Shown here piece after piece: positions 16,425 through 24,282 of a DNA stretch of 40,994 bases. Each line of letters starts with the position of its first letter. Positions within the stretch are counted from its first letter, which is position 1. The stretch spans positions 1-40,994 of the forward strand of contig DAHUZS010000113.1 of NCBI GenBank assembly GCA_027315045.1, in the 5' to 3' direction. Position numbers and translations under genes: made by a program. Under the pieces are notes generated by a model. The model had not been told where the DNA came from and did not search any database. It saw nothing but the letters and a program-made list of their open reading frames with translations. The stretch comes from Acidimicrobiaceae bacterium (GTDB taxonomy: Bacteria; Actinomycetota; Acidimicrobiia; Acidimicrobiales; RAAP-2).

Positions 16425-17519
16425 ATGGTCCGACGGCCACCGCTCGTCGCCGCCCCGGAGCTTGTGACATCCGGGTGGCTGACCGAGGTGCTCCAGCACG
16501 CCGGCGCGATCGACGCGGCCACCAAGGTCACCTCGTTCGAGGCGTCGTCCATCGGCACCGGCCAGGTCGGCGCCAACGTGCGCTTCGTGCTGACCTACGA
16601 CGACACTGGTCCCGACAGCCCGGCGACCGTGGTGTGCAAGTTCGCATCGCGCGACCCCGACAGCGCGGCGGCCGGCGTGGCGACCCTCACCTACGAGACC
16701 GAGGTCGCCTTCTACCGGGACCTGGCGGACACGGTCGACATCAGCCGTCCCCACTGCTACTTCGCTGAGGTCGAGCAGGGCACCGCCAACGTCGTGGTCG
16801 TCATGGAGGATCTGGCGCCGGCGGAGCAGGGCGACCAGATCGCCGGCTGCACGGCGGAGCAGGCAGCGCTCGTCGTCAACGAGGCGGCCCGGCTCCACGG
16901 CCCCCGGTGGGGCGACCCGACGCTCAACCAGCTTGCGTGGCTCGACGGGAGCCGGACCTCCGAAGGCGTGGCGTCGATGCTCGGCGTGATCTGGGAAGCC
17001 TTCGTCGAGCGCTACCGCGCCACGCTCGATCCGGTCACGCTCGAGACCGGACCCCAGCTGATCGCGTTGATGCCGGCGATTCGGGCCAAGGCTCCATTGG
17101 CGCCCACCCCGGTGCACAGCGACTACCGGCTCGACAACATGCTGTTCGGCACCGCGGAAGGTGGCCGACCGCTGACCGTCGTCGACTGGCAGACGGTGCG
17201 GCTCGGCCTCGGCCCGGGTGACGTCGCCTACTTCCTCGGCAACGCGTTCGAGCCCGCGCTCCGTCGTTCGTGCGAGCGCGACCTGGTGGCTCGTTACCAC
17301 CACTCGCTCGTCGACGACTACGCCGTCGACGACTACCCGTTCGACGAGTGCTGGGACGACTACGTGCGATCGAGCTACAACAGTCTGATCATGGCCATTT
17401 TCGCTTCGATGATGGTGGGACGCACCGAGCGGGGCGATGCCATGTTCATGGCGATGGCCAACCGTTCGGCGCAGATGGCGGCCGATCTCGACGCCGCGTC
17501 CGTCGTGAGCTCGAGCTAG
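16425..17519 (+). CDS. APH/ecdysteroid-kinase-like phosphotransferase
   Basis: A 364-residue kinase of the APH superfamily in the group often annotated with DUF1679/EcKL (ecdysteroid kinase-like) proteins. The catalytic loop HSDYRLDN is at residues 231-238, and the metal-binding VVDWQ is at 252-256 (D254). An N-lobe lysine lies in VVCKFAS. Such enzymes phosphorylate hydroxyls on lipophilic compounds. The ATG starts three bases after the P450 stop, so the two are almost certainly co-transcribed. A plausible job is to phosphorylate an alcohol made by the P450; this is inference. Confidence 0.82.
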   Translation: MVRRPPLVAAPELVTSGWLTEVLQHAGAIDAATKVTSFEASSIGTGQVGANVRFVLTYDDTGPDSPATVVCKFASRDPDSAAAGVATLTYETEVAFYRDLADTVDISRPHCYFAEVEQGTANVVVVMEDLAPAEQGDQIAGCTAEQAALVVNEAARLHGPRWGDPTLNQLAWLDGSRTSEGVASMLGVIWEAFVERYRATLDPVTLETGPQLIALMPAIRAKAPLAPTPVHSDYRLDNMLFGTAEGGRPLTVVDWQTVRLGLGPGDVAYFLGNAFEPALRRSCERDLVARYHHSLVDDYAVDDYPFDECWDDYVRSSYNSLIMAIFASMMVGRTERGDAMFMAMANRSAQMAADLDAASVVSSS

Positions 17520-17639
17520 ACGCCTTCTCGCCAGGTCCCGGCGTGTGCGCCGTGACCTGGGCCATAGGCCACTCGAGGCGCAACGCCCGAGCCTTCCCTC
17601 CGTTGCAGCTCGGTCGTCGGTCGAGCGGCCGAAAGCCGG

Positions 17640-18082
17640 GCGACCTGGCGCTCCCGGTCTCGTTGGGCCGTCCATCTGGGTCTGCTGCGCTCGGCGGCAT
17701 CCGCGCTCGGCACGCTGCAGCTCCTCCACGTCCGCATCGCCTACCACGCCGATGTCGGGCTGGTGTTCGTGGGGTTGGTGGTCGTGCACCTGGCGCAGCG
17801 TCGCCGAACCCTGGCCCGGATGGCCCGCCCAGCTCATCCGGGTCCGGGCGGTCGTGGGGCGGAGGATCCGCCTCACCGTTTCCGACCTCCTGCTCCTGGC
17901 GGTCACCGTCAACGTGCTCGTGTCGGGGTTTGTCGACTGGGGCCTCGGCCGGCCGTCGGGGCTGCCGTTCCCCCGCCCCTTCTCCCGCTGGTACCTCGAC
18001 TCGGGGCTGATCCTCGTCATCTACCTGACGGGTGCACATCTGGCGAGGGAAAAAGCGCCTGCGGCGCTCGACGGTCCGCTAG
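17640..18082 (+). pseudogene. Small polytopic membrane protein (DUF4405-like) with two frameshifts
   Basis: Three reading frames in sequence give one sensible membrane protein. The first (to about 17825) reads LQLLHVRIAYHADVGLVFVG and VVVHLAQRRRTLARMA. The second (about 17825-18030) reads LTVSDLLLLAVTVNVLVSGF, VDWGLG and SGLILVIYLTGAH. The third ends HIWRGKKRLRRSTVR and a TAG at 18080-18082. Paired histidines in hydrophobic helices recall DUF4405/cytochrome-b-like proteins. Two one-base frame changes are needed. Either the gene is broken, or the assembly has errors in these GC-rich runs. Confidence 0.55.
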
Positions 18083-18104
18083 CTGGAACACCCAGCCACG
18101 TTGG

Positions 18105-18227
18105 TCACGCGGGTGATGGGAGGCGCACCTGCTGGGCCCCGGCGGCGCCGGTGATCGACCAGCCAGCCTCGATGCGCTGGCTGAGCAGGTACCTGCCCCT
18201 CGGACTGAGTGCGGCGTTACGGTGCAA
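18105..18227 (-). mobile_element. IS481-family transposase scrap (N-terminal HTH)
   Basis: From a TTG at 18225-18227 the minus strand reads LHRNAALSPRGRYLLSQRIE followed by AGWSITGAAG. This matches the N-terminal helix-turn-helix start of IS481 transposases (HxNAxLTPxGRxxLxQRVxxGWxxxxAA). Homology fades before the recognition helix and a stop follows at 18105. Only about 40 codons survive. Confidence 0.5.
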
Positions 18228-18332
18228 CAGGCCGCCCTGGGTTCGTGTGTGGTTTCGACAGCTCCACACTGGCCCAGGGGGCCATCTACTTCGCGGTACC
18301 AACCCGCCTGGGGGTTAGAGCTAGCGCGCCGA

Positions 18333-18977
18333 TCAGGGCCGCGAGCCGCGCTCCGAACCATCGGCCGGCACCTCTTGGACCGGGTCGGGGCGGTCGTCGA
18401 ACTCGGTCCGAAGGGCACGGGACATCACGGCGTGGTGCAAGTACAGCGTGGTGATGTAGGTCAGCTCGAGGATCTGCTCGTCGCTCAGGTGGGTGTGCAA
18501 CGCGGCGAAGACACCGTCGGGCACCCGCCCGTGGTCGAAGGCCAGGCAGTCGGTGTAGGCCAGCACGGCACGCTCGGGCTCGTCGAAGCACGACGCGACC
18601 GCCCAGTTCGCCACCGCGGCGATGCGGTCCTCGGAGACGCCGATCCTCCGCAGGGACTTGCAGTGCTGGGAGAAGACGAACTGGCTGCCCGCTACCCAGC
18701 CGACCCGAGCCTGGGCCAGTTCTCTGAGGACCGGTGACAGGAGTCGCTTCGGGCTCCGGTAGAGGCGGAACCCCTGTACCGCGTGCTCGAGGACATCGGG
18801 GACGAGCGAGAAGACGGTCCACCAGTTTCCCGGGGTGCCGTCGGCGGTGCCCGGTTCGCTGACCGGATCCCGGTCCCCGAAGAGCAGGTCGTACATCGTC
18901 GTGACGATGGGCGCCTTGGCCTCCGAGCGGGGCACCTGGCGCAGACGGGGCACGGTGTCAAACAACCGACGCTTCAC
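18333..18977 (-). CDS. Carboxymuconolactone decarboxylase/AhpD-like protein
   Basis: A 214-residue all-helical protein of the CMD/AhpD superfamily. The core reads RELAQARVGWVAGSQFVFSQ, then HCKSLRRIGVSEDRIAAVAN, and later ERAVLAYTDCL. The CxxC peroxidase motif of true AhpD is absent (a single Cys in QHC), so alkyl-hydroperoxidase activity is doubtful. I use the GTG at 18975-18977, which overlaps the 3' end of the preceding VOC gene by 20 bases; the ATG of MYDLLFGD is an alternative. The VOC gene upstream suggests joint action in aromatic or lactone metabolism. Confidence 0.72.
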   Translation of the reverse strand: MKRRLFDTVPRLRQVPRSEAKAPIVTTMYDLLFGDRDPVSEPGTADGTPGNWWTVFSLVPDVLEHAVQGFRLYRSPKRLLSPVLRELAQARVGWVAGSQFVFSQHCKSLRRIGVSEDRIAAVANWAVASCFDEPERAVLAYTDCLAFDHGRVPDGVFAALHTHLSDEQILELTYITTLYLHHAVMSRALRTEFDDRPDPVQEVPADGSERGSRP

Positions 18978-19515
18978 CCACGGCCCGCCGGGGGGCGTGG
19001 CGGACGTCCCCAGGGCCGAGTTCTCGGGTCCAGCAGGCGAACTCCAGCAGGATCCCGTCGGGATCTTGAAAGTAGATCGACCGGACGAAGACCCCGTCGT
19101 GCATGTCGTCGGAGATCCCGGCTTCGCTGTCGTCGTGATTCCAGACCTCCGAGCAGGCGATCCCCTTGGCGCGGAGCCGGTCACGGTACTCCTTGATCCG
19201 CTCGGCTGGCACGGTGAAGGCCACGTGGTTCATGGACGAGACCGCACTGGTCAGGCTCCCGCTGTCGGGCCGCGCCGCCGGGGCCGAGATCCCGGGCACA
19301 GCGTCCGGGGCGTCGGGGAACCAGAAGAAAGCCAGGGAATCACCGCCTCCGCAGTCGAAGAAGAAGTGCTGGCCCATGCCGGCCGGCAGATCGATGGTCT
19401 TGATGAGCGGCATGCCCAGCACGCCGCGGTAGAAGTCGACGGTCCGGGCCATGTCGCTGCAGACGAGCGCCAGGTGATTGATGCCACCGAACTCGAAGTC
19501 ACGCGCTGCCGGCAT
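18958..19515 (-). CDS. VOC/glyoxalase-fold metalloprotein
   Basis: A 185-residue protein with two beta-alpha-beta-beta-beta modules of the vicinal-oxygen-chelate fold. Metal ligands can be proposed in INHLALVCSD (H14), MNHVAFTVP in the second half and the final GILLEFACW (Glu). The YFQDPDGILLEF signature is typical of glyoxalase/bleomycin-resistance/extradiol-dioxygenase family members. The substrate is not predictable. The ATG at 19513-19515 follows a GGGGGG-type ribosome site. It overlaps the CMD-like gene by 20 bases, so the two form an operon. A TAGGGT box at 19552-19557 on the minus strand could be its -10. Confidence 0.8.
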   Translation of the reverse strand: MPAARDFEFGGINHLALVCSDMARTVDFYRGVLGMPLIKTIDLPAGMGQHFFFDCGGGDSLAFFWFPDAPDAVPGISAPAARPDSGSLTSAVSSMNHVAFTVPAERIKEYRDRLRAKGIACSEVWNHDDSEAGISDDMHDGVFVRSIYFQDPDGILLEFACWTRELGPGDVRHAPRRAVGEASVV

Positions 19516-19863
19516 GGTGCCCCCCGCCAGGTCGTTGGTGCTGCGGCGAACACCCTAGAACGCCCGTCACCGAGGTGGGGGGGCCGGGGGCGGCCCTTTC
19601 CGGGCTCCTGCCGGCCGAGGGGTTGGGTCCCACCGCCCTCTTGTGAATCGGAGAACTTAGATTCGCGTGCCCGACCCGATGCCGATGGTCCGTCGGCGAC
19701 CGCCCAGGTCGGCCCGCCGCCCAGGCTCAGAGGGTCGAAGGTCCCTGGTGGAACCGGTTCGAGGTCAGGCAGGCTCTATACCAGGGACGCTTTGGGGGCG
19801 GCCGTGGACGGAAGTGTGCAAGTTCGCGACGAGAGGAGTTGGCTCGGTGGGGTCTCCGAGGCG
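19516..19863. other. Divergent intergenic region
   Basis: This lies between the VOC gene (minus) and the histidine-kinase-like gene (plus). It probably holds both promoters. The minus-strand TAGGGT at 19552-19557 suits the VOC gene. Bases 19657-19664 (CTTAGATT) and 19777-19783 (TCTATAC) are the A/T-rich spots on the plus strand. No terminator or known RNA is seen. Confidence 0.35.
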
Positions 19864-20520
19864 ATGGTGCAGGTCTTCCGCGTCCGGGCTCGCCGGGCCT
19901 GGCGCCTGGGGCAGCAGGGGCGCTGGTCCTCGTACCGATGGTCGCTGGTGGCGATCGTGGCGCTGTTCGCGGCCATCACCGTGTTGCGCTGGTTCATCGA
20001 CGGATCGGGTCAGGCAGTCGCAATGCTCTACGTCCTGCCGATCGCGCTCTGCGGGTTCTGGTTCGGACGGAGAGGGGGGCTGGTCGCCGCGGCGGTAGGC
20101 GCGACGGCGTTCGCCGTCTTGGCCGTCATCCACGGCCGGGGAGACCTCGACTTCACGGGCTGGGCCGGCCCGGTGATCGCCATGGTGCTCGTCGGCGGGC
20201 TCGTGGGGTACCTCGCCGACCTGGCTGATCGACGCGAGCAGGTGAACCGGCTGCAGGCCGAGCGCAACCGGGCCCTGGAAGTGATCCGCGACGAGCAGTT
20301 GGCCGCGCTTTCGGTCAGCGACTCGATCGTGCAGCAGATCGCGGCCGTCCGCTGGATGCTCGAGTCCGGCAAGACCGATGAGGCGATCGACGTGCTCGCC
20401 AGCACACTGGCGACGGGCATGACCCAGCTGAGCCGTGGGCTGCGGACCGACCAGGTCAGCTTCGGTGAGGATGCCGGCGACTGGCTCTTCGGGGAGGTGG
20501 CGGATCCGAAGCAGGGTTGA
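19864..20520 (+). CDS. Membrane protein with degenerate histidine-kinase dimerization domain
   Basis: A 218-residue protein. Residues 27-43, 51-68, 72-90 and 100-120 are hydrophobic, giving a four-helix DUF4118/KdpD-like membrane part. A short coiled coil follows (REQVNRLQAERNRALEVIRD). Residues 147-195 resemble the HisKA_3-type helical hairpin: VSDSIVQQIAAVRWMLESGK matches the LHDxVVQxLxxA motif, but the phosphoacceptor histidine is Ser152. No ATP-binding domain follows; the protein ends at 218. It cannot be a normal kinase and may be a sensor partner. The ATG at 19864 is chosen; GTGs at 19804 and 19816 are in frame too. Confidence 0.65.
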   Translation: MVQVFRVRARRAWRLGQQGRWSSYRWSLVAIVALFAAITVLRWFIDGSGQAVAMLYVLPIALCGFWFGRRGGLVAAAVGATAFAVLAVIHGRGDLDFTGWAGPVIAMVLVGGLVGYLADLADRREQVNRLQAERNRALEVIRDEQLAALSVSDSIVQQIAAVRWMLESGKTDEAIDVLASTLATGMTQLSRGLRTDQVSFGEDAGDWLFGEVADPKQG

Positions 20521-20760
20521 CCGTCACCCGATCGTCGGAGCGTCCCGGCGGTTGTCCGCCCTGCATCCCCTTCGATCCATCCTTCTGGTTCACACGCTCC
20601 CACCGGAGGCGCGTCGACGCTCGTCGGCGGGCCAGCTCGGCGCTCGAACCCCTACGTTTGGTGCCGGCCACGGGGTCGGTTGGTGGCGCCGGACGATGAC
20701 CGAGGTGCTGAGCGTCGATGGTCGCCCATGCCGGGGCCCAATCGACTCGGAAGGAACGCG

Positions 20761-21953
20761 ATGGACCGGCGAGCGGACGGCGATGGTGGTGGCCGGCGGG
20801 GGATGGCCGGCCTCGCCTCCGCCCTCGTCCTGGCCTAGGCCGGGCGGCGGGTCACCGTGCTCGAACGGGAGCCGGCCTATGGCGAGGTCGGTGCGGGTCT
20901 CGGCTTCACGGCCAATGGCATGGCGGCCGCCCGGGCCCTCGGCATCGAGGACGCGCTCGGGGACGTCGCCTACCGGACCTCCCATGCCGGCTACCAGGAC
21001 CGGACCGGCAGGTGGCTGGTCCGCCTCGGTGAGGCGCCGCCGAGGCTCGGGAAGCCGACGGCGCTGTGGGGCCTGCACCGCCAGCGCCTGCACGCCGTCT
21101 TATTGGAGGCGGCGCGCTCGGCCCGGGTCGAGCTGCTCACCGGCTCGACGGTCACCGACGTCCGGCCGGGCGCGCCGGGCGCCGAGCCGGCGATCCTGCG
21201 CTGGCGCACCGGGGCCCGGGAGCACGAAGTGCACGGTGACCTGGTGGTCGGCGCCGTTGGGGTCCACAGCGCCGTCCGGAGGGCCCTGGTGCCGGGGTGC
21301 GCGGTCCGGTTTGGGGGCAGCACGAGCTGGCGGGCGGTCATCTCCGACACCGAGTTCGACGGCGGGCTGACCGAGGTCTGGGGGCCCGGGATCGAGTTCG
21401 GGGTGCTGCGGGTCGGCGTCGGCGAGCTCTCCTGGTTCGGCGAGTTCGTGCATCCCAAGGGGGCGTCGTTCGAGAACGAGCTCGCGGCCGCTTCGCCGAC
21501 TGGGCGCCGTGGGTGCGGGCCCTGGTCGAGGCGACCGAGCCCGACCGGCTGCTGCGTCAGGACGTCTGCTACCTCGGCGACGGGCCCCCCGGCTACACGG
21601 TCGGACGGGTCGTCCTGGTGGGCGACGCCGCCCACGCCATGCTCCCGACCATCGGCCGGGGGGCGCCGAGCGCACTCGAGGACGCGGTGTGCGTCGGCCG
21701 GCTGATCGCCGGACCGATCGGCAACGGCGCCGACCCGGTGGCCGCCCCGGGGGCGTTCGACCGGGTGCGCCGGCCGCGGTGGCGATTCCTCGCCCGACAA
21801 GCGATCCGCATCGCCCGTAACGGCTTCGAGCTCGGCCCCGGGCCCCGCCAGGCGGTGCGCAACGCGGTGCTGCGCATGGTCCCGGCCGGTCTGGCCATGT
21901 TCGCCGGCACCCGGGTGACCGGCTGGATCCCGCCGGACGCCGGCACGGCATAG
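20761..21953 (+). pseudogene. FAD-dependent aromatic hydroxylase-like monooxygenase, broken
   Basis: The product is a class A flavoprotein monooxygenase of the PHBH/UbiH type. The ATG at 20761 follows GGAAGGA. The first frame gives MAGLASALVLA, then a TAG at 20836-20838 where relatives have a sense codon, then AGRRVTVLEREPAYGEVGAG. The N-terminal GxGxxG is itself split between frames. Near 21490 a one-base deletion shifts the frame; the next frame gives RFADWAPWVRALVEA and the FAD motif RVVLVGDAAHAMLP, ending at 21953. The usual DG motif reads AVG. With a stop and at least one clear frameshift it is unlikely to be made. Confidence 0.75.
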
Positions 21954-21969
21954 CCGGCGCGATCGCCGG

Positions 21970-22482
21970 TCAGCGGGGAGCGCTCGTCGGGGGCGGGCGG
22001 TGGTAGTAGCGCGGCGCCCAGACGGCCAGCGGGTCCTCGCCGGCGCGGGCCGGCATCCGCCAGCTCGTGAGCTCCGCCTCGTCGATCGGCAGGCCGAGCA
22101 GCGCCCGGGGCTCGTCGTGGGTGTCGGCCAGGTAGGCGTCGCCCCACTCGGGGGGCACGTAGCGCATGGTGATCCGGCGGTACACGTCGCGCCAGCAGTC
22201 GTCGTCGCCGGGCGGGAACACCGTCTCGACCCTCCCCCGCAGGACCACCTTGCGATAGGGCCCGACCGACTCGTCCACGGTCAGGCAGATCCGGGGGTCC
22301 CGCTGCAGGTTGGCGAACCAACTCGAGCGCTCGCGCGGGGTTACTAAGAACACCCCATCTTCGACGATGAACCAGGTGGGTACCACGAGCGGCATGCCGT
22401 CGGGGTCGACGGTCCCGATCCGGACCAGATGGTCGGGCTCGTGGAGGAAGGCGACGACCTCCTCGTCGGTCATGCCGGGCAT
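21970..22482 (-). CDS. Pyridoxamine-5'-phosphate-oxidase-like flavin/F420 protein
   Basis: A 170-residue split-barrel protein of the PPOX superfamily. VRIGTVDPDGMPLVVPTWFI at about residues 20-39 and the following strands (VFLVTPRERSSWFANLQRDP) are typical of actinobacterial PPOX proteins that bind FMN or F420 and reduce or bind small cofactors or heme. The C-terminal PLAVWAPRYYHRPP is family-typical. The open frame extends to 22719, but the ATG at 22480-22482 has a TACGGT -10 box six bases upstream, which supports it as a leaderless start. Substrate unknown. Confidence 0.78.
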   Translation of the reverse strand: MPGMTDEEVVAFLHEPDHLVRIGTVDPDGMPLVVPTWFIVEDGVFLVTPRERSSWFANLQRDPRICLTVDESVGPYRKVVLRGRVETVFPPGDDDCWRDVYRRITMRYVPPEWGDAYLADTHDEPRALLGLPIDEAELTSWRMPARAGEDPLAVWAPRYYHRPPPTSAPR

Positions 22483-22488
22483 GCGGGC

Positions 22489-22494
22489 ACCGTA
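22489..22494 (-). promoter_or_regulatory. -10 box of a leaderless PPOX transcript
   Basis: TACGGT on the minus strand fits TANNNT and leaves six bases (GCCCGC) before the ATG at 22482. There is no Shine-Dalgarno sequence in that gap. Confidence 0.45.
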
Positions 22495-22553
22495 CCGGCT
22501 CGGCTCGTCGGCCGGGCCCGGAGCCAGGCGGCGGGCCCGACCGGCGTCCGGGC

Positions 22554-22892
22554 TCAGTCCCCGAGCGCCCTTCTCACCACGGCGAGTCGGTCCCGGTCGA
22601 CCCGCCACCACACCCACCGACCGCGCCGCTCGCCGATCAGGAGGCCGGCGTCGGCCAGCACCTTGGTGTGGTGGGAGACCGTCGGTTGGCTCCTGCCGAG
22701 CGGGCCCTCGAGATCGCACGAGCAGACGGCGTCGTTCGACGCGACGAGGGAGAGGAGCCGGAGGCGGACCGGGTCGGCCAGGGCGCTCAGCACCCGGGCC
22801 AGCTCGGCGGCCTCGTGCTCGTCAAGGGCGTTGTCGACGACCGAGGGACAGCACAGCTCGGACCCGGTCGGTTCCTCGGCGGTAGCGCCCAT
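22554..22892 (-). CDS. arsR: ArsR-family metalloid-responsive repressor
   Basis: A 112-residue winged-helix repressor. The helix-turn-helix reads SQPTVSHHTKVLADAGLL, and the metal-sensing motif before it is AVCSCDLEGPL with C57 and C59; a second pair, C14-C15 (ELCCPS), sits near the N-terminus. As(III) or Sb(III) binding to cysteines would release DNA. It is divergent from cadI/arsI, an aquaporin and arsC. The ATG at 22890-22892 follows GAGGAG closely; a TTG at 22911-22913 would add seven residues but lies inside the operator. It very likely represses both itself and the divergent operon. Confidence 0.88.
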   Translation of the reverse strand: MGATAEEPTGSELCCPSVVDNALDEHEAAELARVLSALADPVRLRLLSLVASNDAVCSCDLEGPLGRSQPTVSHHTKVLADAGLLIGERRGRWVWWRVDRDRLAVVRRALGD

Positions 22893-22905
22893 CTCGCTCC
22901 TCGGT

Positions 22906-22921
22906 ATTGACAATCATCAAT
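22906..22921. promoter_or_regulatory. ArsR operator overlapping the arsI -35 box
   Basis: ATTGA and TCAAT form a perfect inverted repeat around six bases, in the AT-rich spacing seen for ArsR sites. On the plus strand TTGACA at 22907-22912 is a consensus -35, with a weak -10 (CACACT, 22931-22936) after an 18-base spacer. ArsR bound here would block RNA polymerase. Confidence 0.6.
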
Positions 22922-22978
22922 GTAATCCGTCACACTCTCATCGATCAACATCAATCTGAGCGGGATGGGAGGCAGCGG

Positions 22979-23446
22979 GTGGCGTCACGGGTCCAGCTGG
23001 CCTTGAACGTGACCGACCTCGACGTGGCGATCGACTTCTACTCAAGGTTGTTCGGCGCCCAGCCGAGCAAGGTGCGGCCCGGGTACGCCAACTTCGGGCT
23101 CGACGACCCGCCGCTCAAGCTGGTGCTGATCGAGGACCGAGGAAGGGCCCCGGGCTCGCTCAACCACCTCGGCGTGGAGGTCGGGACGAGCGACGAGGTG
23201 ACCCACGCCTCGGCCCGCCTGGCCGGGGCCGGGCTCGCGACGACCGAGCAGTTCGCCGCGGCCTGCTGCTACGCCGTCCAGGACAAGGTGTGGGTCGGGG
23301 GTCCCGGGGGCGAGCAGTGGGAGATCTACACCGTCCTCGCCGACGCCGAGTTCGGCACCGACGCCGGCCCCGCCGACGCCGGCCGGTCCCCGTCGGCCTG
23401 CTGCCCCTCGGCCACAGTGGCCACGCCGGCCGGACCCGGTCGCTGA
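22979..23446 (+). CDS. CadI/ArsI-type C-As lyase or metal-induced VOC protein
   Basis: A 155-residue VOC-fold protein of the CadI/ArsI family. In ArsI this family cleaves the C-As bond of trivalent organoarsenicals using Fe(II). H63 (LNHLGVEV), the cysteine pair C96-C97 (AACCYAVQDKVWV) and E115 (EQWEIY) match the known ArsI metal and substrate positions; the first ligand position is Gln (RVQLALNV), as in CadI. An extra Cys pair, C141-C142, lies in the tail. The GTG at 22979 is preceded by GGAGG at a six-base spacing. It is the first gene of the arsenic operon. Confidence 0.85.
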   Translation: MASRVQLALNVTDLDVAIDFYSRLFGAQPSKVRPGYANFGLDDPPLKLVLIEDRGRAPGSLNHLGVEVGTSDEVTHASARLAGAGLATTEQFAAACCYAVQDKVWVGGPGGEQWEIYTVLADAEFGTDAGPADAGRSPSACCPSATVATPAGPGR

Positions 23447-23476
23447 GCGACCCCCGCCGACCGGTCGGTCCCGACG

Positions 23477-24223
23477 ATGGACGAGCCCGCGCGCTGGCGC
23501 CGTCTCGGTGCGGAGTTCCTCGGGAGCGCCTTCCTTGCCGTCGTCGTGATCGGCTCGGGGATCGCCGCGGAGCGGCTGTCGCCGGGGAACACCGGGCTCG
23601 AGCTCTTCGAGAACGCGGCGGCCACCGGAGCCGGACTCTTCGCCATCATCTTGATGTTCGGTCCGATCTCGGGGGCCCACCTCAACCCGGTCGTCTCGTT
23701 CGTCGATGCCGGGTTTGGCGGGATCAGTTGGCGGGACGCGTCCGGCTACGCGGTCGCCCAGGTGGCGGGCTGCGTCGGTGGCGCGGTGGTGGCCAACCTC
23801 ATGTTCGCCCTGCCGGCCGTGACCCTGTCGACCAAGGCCCGGGCCTCGGGGCCGCACTTCCTAGCCGAAGTCGTGGCGACCCTCGGGCTGGTGCTCGTGA
23901 TCTTCTCGCTGGCCCGGACCGGCCGGAGCCGGCTCGCCCCGGCCGCCGTCGGGGCTTACATCGGGGCGGCCTACTTCTTCACCAGCTCGACCAGCTTCGC
24001 CAACCCGGCCATCTCCGTCGGCCGCATGCTGTCGGACTCCTTCGCCGGGATCGCCCCGTCGTCGGTGCCGGCCTTCGTCGGGGCCGAGGTTGTCGGCGGG
24101 GCGGTGGCGTTCACAATGATCAAGCTGCTCTTCCCCCGGATCGAACCGCAGGAGGCCGCCGAGGTGGTCTTCCCCCATGGCCGTACAGACGCCCCGCGGC
24201 CGGCGGGCCGAGGGGGAGAGTGA
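23477..24223 (+). CDS. MIP-family aquaporin (AqpS-like metalloid channel)
   Basis: A 248-residue six-helix membrane channel of the aquaporin/glyceroporin family. The two pore half-helices carry HLNPVVS (NPV at residues 70-72, an unusual third position) and FANPAIS (NPA at 176-178). In ars operons such channels let arsenite made by ArsC leave the cell. The setting, between cadI/arsI and arsC, matches that arrangement. The ATG is at 23477, 30 bases after the previous gene. The C-terminal tail is hydrophilic and Arg/Gly-rich. Confidence 0.88.
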   Translation: MDEPARWRRLGAEFLGSAFLAVVVIGSGIAAERLSPGNTGLELFENAAATGAGLFAIILMFGPISGAHLNPVVSFVDAGFGGISWRDASGYAVAQVAGCVGGAVVANLMFALPAVTLSTKARASGPHFLAEVVATLGLVLVIFSLARTGRSRLAPAAVGAYIGAAYFFTSSTSFANPAISVGRMLSDSFAGIAPSSVPAFVGAEVVGGAVAFTMIKLLFPRIEPQEAAEVVFPHGRTDAPRPAGRGGE

Positions 24224-24282
24224 GGTGGAGAGCCGACACCGTCAACCGATCGGCGCTGCGCGATGGTCCGGGGAGGTGACCC

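Noticed and set aside
18835-19863. Upstream part of the 561-codon frame ending at 20520
   Set aside because: It runs antisense through the VOC and CMD genes; only the section from 19864 has membrane and kinase-like features.
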